Made by a program: the position numbers and the translations under genes. A model generated the notes under the pieces. The model saw only the letters and a list, made by a program, of their open reading frames with translations, was not told the DNA's origin and did no database searches. Below, in pieces: positions 1 through 4,019 of a DNA stretch of 5,267 bases (within the stretch, counting starts at the first letter, position 1; every line of letters starts with the position of its first letter). This DNA is from Pleurocapsa sp. MO_226.B13 (GTDB lineage Bacteria; Cyanobacteriota; Cyanobacteriia; Cyanobacteriales; Xenococcaceae), in the NCBI GenBank assembly GCA_030064795.1, contig JASJEI010000524.1, positions 1 through 5,267 of the forward strand, read 5' to 3'.

Positions 1-22
1 ATTAGAAAGGAGAACCCAACTT

Positions 23-48
23 TGTTCGCGTAAATTGCTCCGCGAACA
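23..48. repeat. GC-rich inverted repeat (hairpin)
   Basis: TGTTCGCG (23-30) pairs perfectly with CGCGAACA (41-48) around a 10-base loop. The stem is far richer in GC than its surroundings. No T-tract follows on either strand, so it is not a clear intrinsic terminator. If the transposon-end reading of 75-117 is right, it lies inside the element near its end. It could also be an operator or one of the short GC-rich repeats scattered in cyanobacterial intergenic DNA. Confidence 0.5.
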
Positions 49-74
49 TAATCTCATTATAAATTCCCCATCCC

Positions 75-117
75 ATCGGACAAAGTAATTGTCGTCATTC
101 GGACAAAGTAGTTGACA
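75..117. mobile_element. Probable end of a Tn7-like/CAST-type transposon (transposase-binding repeats)
   Basis: Two direct copies of CGGACAAAGTARTTG lie at 77-91 and 100-114, 23 bases apart, with one mismatch. The first continues into TGTCGTC. The second ends in TTGACA, which read on the minus strand from 117 gives a 5'-TGTCAA terminus. From memory, ends of cyanobacterial CAST (type V-K) and related TnsB/TniA elements start with 5'-TGT and carry several repeats such as GACAAATTATCTGTCG, which these resemble. HNH protein homology begins directly to the right, so I place the outer end at about 117, with the element extending left. The opposite orientation cannot be excluded because the motif is partly palindromic. 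No transposase is in the window. Confidence 0.55.
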
Positions 118-122
118 TTTAA

Positions 123-347
123 TATAATTATGAGCCAAGTAATTGTTGCTGGGTCACTATAAAAGAGCAAGAAAGGCACAGAACCAATAATAGGTTGATT
201 ACCTATAATGGTGAAACTAAATGTCTTGCTGAATGGGCAGAAGACTTAGGTATCAATTATGGAACTCTTCAAAACAGGTTAGGCAGACTTGGCTGGTCTA
301 TAGCTGATGCTTTTACTAAACCTGTTAGACAAAGAAAAGCTGCTTAA
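123..347 (+). pseudogene. C-terminal remnant of an HNH homing-type endonuclease
   Basis: The frame from 123 to the TAA at 345-347 has a TAA at 120-122 directly upstream and no usable early ATG. It encodes about 74 residues. The first part, YNYEPSNCCWVTIKEQ followed by a basic Asn/Arg stretch, matches the end of phage-type HNH endonucleases (usually YsPeNCRWvT..eQ.rNr). The Arg of NCRW is Cys here. The second part, LITYNGETKCLAEWAEDLGI up to GWSIADAFTKPV, is the small helix-turn-helix DNA-binding module often fused behind the nuclease. The zinc/His-Asn-His catalytic part is missing. These enzymes nick or cut DNA and belong to selfish elements or phages. The break coincides with the transposon-like repeats at 75-117, which suggests disruption by insertion. 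The remnant is probably not expressed as a working enzyme. Confidence 0.75.
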
Positions 348-521
348 GAAGGCTGCTTACACATTGCATAGAGGTCATGCGTAATGAACTTAATCATAAA
401 GGACTAGAGTTCCATGAAGGAAGTCTGCGTAGCCTAGGTGTATCCTTGTTCATACACTTAAATAAATACTTACCTTAATTACTTTATTTAGTTGTGTGGT
501 TTTATCTTTAAGTTAGCTCTC

Positions 522-540
522 CAAATATATACAAATATAT
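522..540. repeat. Tandem 9-base repeat CAAATATAT
   Basis: CAAATATAT occurs at 522-530 and 532-540, separated by one base. The second copy runs straight into the 25-base tandem repeat at 541-590, and a related string, AAACATATAG, occurs at 596-605. The cluster could be part of a protein-binding array, but such AT-rich strings also arise by chance. Confidence 0.5.
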
Positions 541-590
541 AGTTGAACTTTTGGCTTTATTACAAAGTTGAACCTTTTGCTTTATTACAA
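541..590. repeat. Two head-to-tail 25-base repeats
   Basis: The 25-base unit at 541-565 is repeated directly at 566-590 with 23 of 25 positions identical (differences at unit positions 9 and 13). Each begins AGTTGAAC and ends GCTTTATTACAA. A partial inverted copy, AAAGTTCAATAATAAAG, lies at 611-627. There is no spacer, so this is not a CRISPR array. Possible roles are plasmid iterons, a regulator-binding site for the small gene at 724, or worn transposase-binding sites. Nothing in the window decides between these. Confidence 0.75.
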
Positions 591-606
591 CGTCTAAACA
601 TATAGT
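577..606 (+). promoter_or_regulatory. Candidate sigma70-type promoter
   Basis: TTGCTT (577-582) and TATAGT (601-606) are separated by 18 bases and could serve as -35 and -10 boxes. The -35 lies inside the second 25-base repeat, so a protein bound to the repeats would interfere with it. A transcript would start near 613, cross the hairpin at 649-680 and reach the small gene at 724. In such AT-rich DNA this match could be accidental. Confidence 0.25.
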
Positions 607-648
607 CGCTAAAGTTCAATAATAAAGATTGATTAAATCTTAAAAAAT

Positions 649-680
649 AAGCCAACCACTGTTGGCGCAGCGTTTGGCTT
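649..680 (+). terminator. Terminator-like hairpin ahead of the small membrane gene
   Basis: AAGCCAA (649-655) pairs with TTGGCTT (674-680), and CTG (659-661) can pair with CAG (668-670) inside. An A-run precedes the stem and a short, imperfect T-run (TTTTAGATTATT) follows, so it might work in either direction. If the promoter at 577-606 is real, this structure lies in the 5' leader of the gene at 724 and would act as an attenuator. Otherwise it ends transcription coming from the left. Confidence 0.45.
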
Positions 681-723
681 TTAGATTATTGGACTTAATA
701 ATCAAGTGATGAGGTAAAACTCT

Positions 724-900
724 ATGTTGAAACATATTTGGAAGTTTACCCTTCCTATGACCATCATTATAATTTTTGGTCTAGGTATTGGGGGTTATGC
801 ACTAATATGTGCTACTGATTTCCAGTATCGATTTGGCCTCAGAGTAAAATCTGACACGATTGAAATTGATACAGAAATCAAAAAGGGAGCAATTAAATAA
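724..900 (+). CDS. Small single-pass membrane protein, 58 residues, unknown function
   Basis: The ATG at 724 follows a strong ribosome binding site, GAGGT (711-715), with 8 bases between them, and the frame runs to TAA at 898-900. The product starts with a short basic segment (MLKHIWK), followed by one hydrophobic helix at about residues 9-30 rich in Ile and Gly. The hydrophilic tail of about 28 residues mixes acidic and Lys residues. By the positive-inside rule the N-terminus would face the cytoplasm and the tail the periplasm, or the start could act as an uncleaved signal anchor. I do not recognise the family. A hairpin at 931-956 follows the stop, so it looks like a one-gene transcript. 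A different frame starting with TTG at 860 overlaps its end and is less credible because it lacks a ribosome binding site. Confidence 0.6.
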   Translation: MLKHIWKFTLPMTIIIIFGLGIGGYALICATDFQYRFGLRVKSDTIEIDTEIKKGAIK

Positions 901-930
901 GTCTACTTACTTCTTTAATTTTCTCATTGT

Positions 931-960
931 GAAGCAAGTTAGTAATAGCTTGCTTCTTCA
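931..960 (+). terminator. Probable intrinsic terminator after the small membrane gene
   Basis: GAAGCAAG (931-938) pairs with CTTGCTTC (949-956). The stem can extend inward by a G-T wobble and two A-T pairs to a GTAA loop, about 11 pairs in all. It begins 30 bases after the stop codon at 900. The tail TTCAATTT is only moderately T-rich, so the hairpin may instead stabilise the 3' end of the mRNA. Confidence 0.5.
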
Positions 961-1003
961 ATTTACCTCTATCTCTATTGTCATAACTAAGTCTATAGAC
1001 AGA

Positions 1004-1096
1004 TTAAATAGGAAAAAAGTTCAGATTATTTACAAATTTATTTAACGTATAAATTGATATAGCAACAATCAACCCAAGTAAAATAGTTAATTTCAT
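1004..1096 (-). CDS. Doubtful 30-residue hydrophobic peptide
   Basis: On the minus strand an ATG at 1096-1094 opens a frame ending with TAA at 1006-1004. The peptide begins MKLTILLGLIVAISIYTLNK: one Lys, then a compact hydrophobic helix of about 15 residues, then a polar end, as in small membrane peptides including type I toxins. It lies downstream of the pentapeptide-repeat gene on the same strand. I see no ribosome binding site before the ATG, and AT-rich DNA often yields short hydrophobic frames by chance, so this is only a candidate. Confidence 0.18.
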   Translation of the reverse strand: MKLTILLGLIVAISIYTLNKFVNNLNFFPI

Positions 1097-1191
1097 ACTA
1101 TGTAAAAGCTAGATATTTGTCTAATCTAACTTTGAGATATGAAGTATGACATTGTAAGTTTTACCTAAAACTAAGAATTCAGGTTAATTTG

Positions 1192-3240
1192 TTATGCATC
1201 CATCCAACCCATAATGGCAGCCTTACCAACATTGACATAAGGGTTATCTAAGAACTCTTCAATAGCAGTTTCACCACCAGCCTTCAAAGCACCAACTACC
1301 CGACGCTTGAAGCTAGGAGTAGTTTCATCATTAACATAAGCAACCTTTTCAGCTTCAGTAGCAGTAGGATTAGTTTTCTCTAGCTGTTGTAGGAGCTTCT
1401 GTATTTCATCTGCTGCTTCAGCTAGAGTTTTTTCCTGTGGTGAATTGTAGTTCTCATAATAAGTACTACTATCTCTAGTCTCAACATATCTACTATTATC
1501 GTGAAGGTTGGTTTCCCGATACTCACCTGTATTGATGTTTCGCTCTCCTGACACTGCCTTAGCCTCAACATTAATGGGTCTGCTAGCTTGTAGTTTAACA
1601 ATTTCCATCATGTTGGCACTCTGCTGTTTATAAATATTTATTTCTGTATCCTTAGCTTGTAATTCAGCACGATACTGAGCCTCTAGCACCTGGAGCTGAG
1701 TCTCATATGACTGCTTGGCTTTACTCTCAATCTCTGCCTTGTCCACATCAGGAGGCACGCTCAAGCGAATAACAAATGCCCCATCACTCTTCTTCTCTAT
1801 AGCTTGAATGGATACATTCTCCTCGCCGTACTCAACTCGCAAGTCCTGGAATGAGGTTAAAAATGCTTTCCAATCAATTCCCTCTCTGAATATCAAATCT
1901 ACAGTTTCTATATACTTTTCAACTAGCGTGGCAAACTCTCCTGGAGCAAAGTTACCACTAGCGGGACGGCGTTCTTGTTTATCACTCCTGAAGTAAATGT
2001 AGTCGCAGTTAACTTGACTTAATTTAGTATTACTACTGATTATCCAATCTTCAATACAAGCACCTGTTAAGGTAGCTTGAGTTAAATCTGCACCCTCTAA
2101 TAAAGTTTGAGTCAACTTAGCATTGGATAAATTGGTGTCTTGTAAGTTAGCGCGGCTTAAGTCTGTTCCTGTAAAATCAGCATCTTTTAAGTCAGCTCCC
2201 TTCAGGTTAATTCCTCGTAAGTCCAAACGGTTGAAGTTTTTTCCACCTCCTTTACTAGTCCTTACTAATTCTCTAACTTGAGCATTGTTCAAATAGCTAT
2301 TTCCAGGATTCACAAAATTAAGCTTTTCAGTATTTTGCCAGCAGGTACGAATAAGGATAGCACTTTTCAAGTCCGTACTTTTGAGGATAGCTCCTGTGAA
2401 ATCAGCATCTGTTAAGTCAGCATCTCGAAAACTGGTACCTTTTGTAGCAGTTAAAACAATAGCTGAGTAACGCACAAAAGTATATTTTTCATCTCCTTCA
2501 AAAGCACGCCACCCAATCCAAACTCCCAATAATGTTCCTGCTCCTACTATTGCTACTGGTACTGTTACTGGTGTTGTTCCTGCTTCTACTATTACTGGTG
2601 CTGGTACTACTGCTGCTAAGACTACTGCTGCTACTGCTACTATTCCTCCTACTGCTACTGCTTCTTCTCCTCCTATTGTTCCTGCTACTACTCCTCCTAT
2701 TCCTATTGCTCTTGCTATTGATACTATTGCTGCAAATGTTGGTCCGAATGCTGCTGTGACTGCTAATGATTTTAATAATGATACTCCGAATACGAATGCA
2801 ACTATTCCTGAGACTGGTGCTGCTACTCCTCCTATGATTGCTGCTGCTACTCCTCCGAGCCCTCGAAAAATGATAACCATCCATACTATGACTACCATTA
2901 TTAAACAAAGCCAATTTGCAATTTGATTATCGAATTCAGTGAACTGACAAACTAGTAACAAAAAAAAGCCAACCAGTAACGAGTAGAATTGTGATATTCC
3001 AGCTAGCAGCCAGCTGCCTATCACAAAAAGTATAGCCCAACGCCTCTGTAGCCCACACTTCGCACCCGTAAAATTAGTCCCTCTAAGAGTTGCATTAGTA
3101 AAGTTAGTACTTCTGATATCAGCCTCACTAAAGTCTGCACCTGAAAGGTCTTGATCTTTAAAAGACTGACCTCTTAGGTTTACACGCTTAAAATCCCTTT
3201 GCCCTGTTCTATATCTTCTCAGAACCTCACTAGCTTTCAT
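1192..3240 (-). CDS. Membrane pentapeptide-repeat protein, 682 residues
   Basis: Pentapeptide repeats (A(D/N)LXX type) form two blocks, about residues 21-60 and 270-398, interrupted at 300-338. Such repeats fold into a right-handed beta helix, usually a binding scaffold. Between the blocks, after the basic link GLQRRW (63-68), lies a hydrophobic region (about 68-245) with several likely membrane helices, ending in a very Gly/Ala/Val-rich part. Behind the second block come the sequence IEDWIIS (396-402), a conserved-looking globular part (430-500, with ETVDLIFREGIDWKAF), a coiled coil (about 503-545), a polar Asn/Tyr-rich linker (560-600) and a helical C-terminal domain (603-682) containing EIQKLLQQLE and ALKAGGE. 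I remember this whole order from a cyanobacterial family of unknown function, so the protein seems complete. It is probably a membrane-anchored scaffold with a cytoplasmic C-terminus; no enzyme motif is visible. There is no clear ribosome binding site. The gene diverges from the one at 3462. Confidence 0.92.
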   Translation of the reverse strand: MKASEVLRRYRTGQRDFKRVNLRGQSFKDQDLSGADFSEADIRSTNFTNATLRGTNFTGAKCGLQRRWAILFVIGSWLLAGISQFYSLLVGFFLLLVCQFTEFDNQIANWLCLIMVVIVWMVIIFRGLGGVAAAIIGGVAAPVSGIVAFVFGVSLLKSLAVTAAFGPTFAAIVSIARAIGIGGVVAGTIGGEEAVAVGGIVAVAAVVLAAVVPAPVIVEAGTTPVTVPVAIVGAGTLLGVWIGWRAFEGDEKYTFVRYSAIVLTATKGTSFRDADLTDADFTGAILKSTDLKSAILIRTCWQNTEKLNFVNPGNSYLNNAQVRELVRTSKGGGKNFNRLDLRGINLKGADLKDADFTGTDLSRANLQDTNLSNAKLTQTLLEGADLTQATLTGACIEDWIISSNTKLSQVNCDYIYFRSDKQERRPASGNFAPGEFATLVEKYIETVDLIFREGIDWKAFLTSFQDLRVEYGEENVSIQAIEKKSDGAFVIRLSVPPDVDKAEIESKAKQSYETQLQVLEAQYRAELQAKDTEINIYKQQSANMMEIVKLQASRPINVEAKAVSGERNINTGEYRETNLHDNSRYVETRDSSTYYENYNSPQEKTLAEAADEIQKLLQQLEKTNPTATEAEKVAYVNDETTPSFKRRVVGALKAGGETAIEEFLDNPYVNVGKAAIMGWMDA
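2530..2733 (-). repeat. Low-complexity coding tract: 67 of 68 codons end in A
   Basis: This tract encodes residues 170-237 of the pentapeptide protein. Read in its frame, every codon except one GTC (2620-2622) ends in A, and nearly all are GCA, GTA, GGA, ATA, ACA or CCA. On the plus strand this appears as a T at every third base (TGC, TAC, TCC, TAT and similar). The encoded segment is Ala/Val/Gly/Ile-rich and hydrophobic. The pattern suggests growth by slippage or unequal exchange of trinucleotides rather than ordinary codon choice. It also explains the long poly-Leu and poly-Ser frames on the other reading frames, which are not genes. Confidence 0.9.
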
Positions 3241-3258
3241 CCCATACTTCAGCTTTCA

Positions 3259-3276
3259 CTGGCGCAAAAGAGCCAG
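3259..3276 (-). promoter_or_regulatory. Hairpin in the leader of the pentapeptide-repeat gene
   Basis: CTGGC (3259-3263) pairs with GCCAG (3272-3276) around an 8-base loop, 18 bases upstream of the minus-strand start codon at 3240. It is followed by A and G rather than a T-run, so it is not a terminator. It could influence translation start, since no strong Shine-Dalgarno sequence is present. The stem is short and may have no function. Confidence 0.25.
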
Positions 3277-3341
3277 CTTCCACAGATGCAAATTAACTAC
3301 TTAAAATAATATCAAATATTTCAACTGAGGAAGTGGAAGTA

Positions 3342-3365
3342 ATGATAAAGCCTAACAGTATGTAA
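3342..3365 (+). CDS. Possible 7-residue leader peptide
   Basis: An ATG at 3342 opens the frame MIKPNSM, ending with TAA at 3363-3365. GAGG (3327-3330) stands 11 bases before the ATG and GGAAG (3335-3339) stands 2 bases before it. The frame lies about 50 bases ahead of the terminator at 3417-3451, the position where a leader peptide of an attenuator would be. There is no run of identical codons to suggest an amino-acid sensor, and frames this short are common by chance. Confidence 0.2.
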   Translation: MIKPNSM

Positions 3366-3416
3366 TCTAAGCAACACAAATATCTGACCTAAACAAGTCG
3401 CCATAAACTGTCACTC

Positions 3417-3451
3417 CCTGCTTCTCTTAATTGAAAGCAGGAACTTTTTTT
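3417..3451 (+). terminator. Intrinsic terminator or attenuator just before the start at 3462
   Basis: CCTGCTT (3417-3423) pairs perfectly with AAGCAGG (3435-3441) around an 11-base loop, and seven T bases follow at 3445-3451. This is a textbook rho-independent terminator for plus-strand transcription. No plus-strand gene lies between it and the divergent gene starting at 3240, and the next start codon is only 10 bases downstream. A transcript beginning in 3241-3416 would be cut short before the gene unless the hairpin is overridden, which suggests attenuation. The only AGGA ahead of the gene (3439-3442) overlaps the 3' arm of the stem. Confidence 0.75.
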
Positions 3452-3461
3452 ATACGCACAC

Positions 3462-3953
3462 ATGAATAAAACATCAATGAGTATAATTACACGTCAAGAA
3501 TATCTCAACAATCCACAACTACACAACGAATACTACGCACAATTTGTCACAGAAGGAATCAAAGCAATGGTACTAAGACGTTTTGGTATAGAAAAACTAT
3601 GTGCTGCGTATGAAGAAGATACAGACCTAAATAATATTGCTCTCCTCCGTCGAGATGGAGCTCTGGTTAATTGGGATGGTTTAGGTGTACATCTATTACA
3701 TAATTCACGATATCTAGACCATAACTTAATTAAGGCTACAGGGCAGGGTTATAGCAATGCTGGTGCTTGTTGCATCTTAAAAGAGGCAGCCCGTCAGTTA
3801 ATAGAAGAACACTTAGATGACGACATTGAGTATCTAGAGGAAGACGACCCAAACTATAAAAGTCTAGAGGATATCCAAAAGGAAGATCCTGACAATATTG
3901 TTATCTTCCATTCTCAAGAATATTTAGACTCCTTAGATTCCCAATCTAAATAA
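3462..3953 (+). CDS. Phage/plasmid-type hypothetical protein, 163 residues
   Basis: The frame runs from ATG at 3462 to TAA at 3951-3953. A second in-frame ATG at 3477 (residue 6) is equally possible, since neither has a proper ribosome binding site. The N-terminal part, with ITRQEYLNN and NEYYAQFVTEGIKAMV, and the following LNNIALLRRDGALVNWD recall a family of short uncharacterised phage and plasmid proteins (typical wording YYaQFVt and lNdIpL..WD). That is from memory and moderately certain. The middle part GACCILKEAARQLIEEH (residues 101-117) is probably helical. From about residue 118 the tail is strongly acidic (LDDD, EYLEEDDP). There is no signal peptide, membrane helix or catalytic motif, so it is probably a soluble cytoplasmic protein. 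The gene at 4020 follows on the same strand after 66 bases and may share the transcript. The terminator at 3417-3451 stands right before it. Confidence 0.8.
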   Translation: MNKTSMSIITRQEYLNNPQLHNEYYAQFVTEGIKAMVLRRFGIEKLCAAYEEDTDLNNIALLRRDGALVNWDGLGVHLLHNSRYLDHNLIKATGQGYSNAGACCILKEAARQLIEEHLDDDIEYLEEDDPNYKSLEDIQKEDPDNIVIFHSQEYLDSLDSQSK

Positions 3954-3970
3954 CTACTTATTTTTATCTG

Positions 3971-4006
3971 TTGTGTAGTTCCTATCTCGCTTCATTCACT
4001 ACACAA
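3971..4006 (+). promoter_or_regulatory. Perfect 9-bp inverted repeat touching the next ribosome binding site
   Basis: TTGTGTAGT (3971-3979) pairs perfectly with ACTACACAA (3998-4006) around an 18-base loop. The last two bases of the stem are the first of AAAGGT (4005-4010), the ribosome binding site for the start at 4020. No T-run follows, so it is not a terminator. It could limit translation of the downstream gene, separate the two messages by processing, or be a protein-binding site on DNA. Confidence 0.55.
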
Positions 4007-4019
4007 AGGTAAGTACATC

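Larger units (their letters stand above)
348..723. other. Non-coding stretch with short repeats and hairpins
   Basis: I see no convincing gene here. An ATG-started frame at 377-478 would encode 33 residues with no family resemblance, and its only Shine-Dalgarno-like bases are too close, so I do not call it. Structures present are a bulged hairpin (GAC 402-404 and TTCC 410-413 pairing with GGAA 419-422 and GTC 423-425), an inverted repeat GTGTAT/ATACAC (438-443 and 452-457), tandem repeats at 522-540 and 541-590, a possible promoter at 577-606 and a terminator-like hairpin at 649-680. The stretch may be the decayed 3' flank of the HNH gene joined to the control region of the small gene at 724. 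Confidence 0.6.

Noticed and set aside
377..478. 33-residue plus-strand frame starting with ATG
   Set aside because: It has no recognisable family, no properly spaced ribosome binding site, and covers inverted repeats at 402-425 and 438-457.
348..480. Group I intron remains next to the HNH gene
   Set aside because: I considered this because HNH enzymes often sit in introns and a bulged hairpin is present at 402-425, but I could not identify the conserved intron core pairings.
541..590. CRISPR array
   Set aside because: There are only two units and they adjoin directly without spacers.
860..1045. 61-residue plus-strand frame starting with TTG
   Set aside because: It overlaps the better-supported gene at 724-900, has no ribosome binding site, and runs across the hairpin at 931-956. 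Its Lys/Ile/Ser-rich content looks like chance translation of AT-rich DNA.
1808..1996. 62-residue plus-strand frame opposite the pentapeptide gene
   Set aside because: It is antisense to a well-supported coding region and has no family resemblance or ribosome binding site.
2532..2759. Plus-strand frame encoding almost pure poly-Leu
   Set aside because: It comes from the T-at-every-third-base pattern opposite the Ala/Val/Gly codons of the real gene.
2498..2914. Minus-strand frame of 138 residues, rich in Ser, Arg and Asn
   Set aside because: It is a by-product of the trinucleotide pattern of the pentapeptide gene, which covers it on the same strand in another frame.
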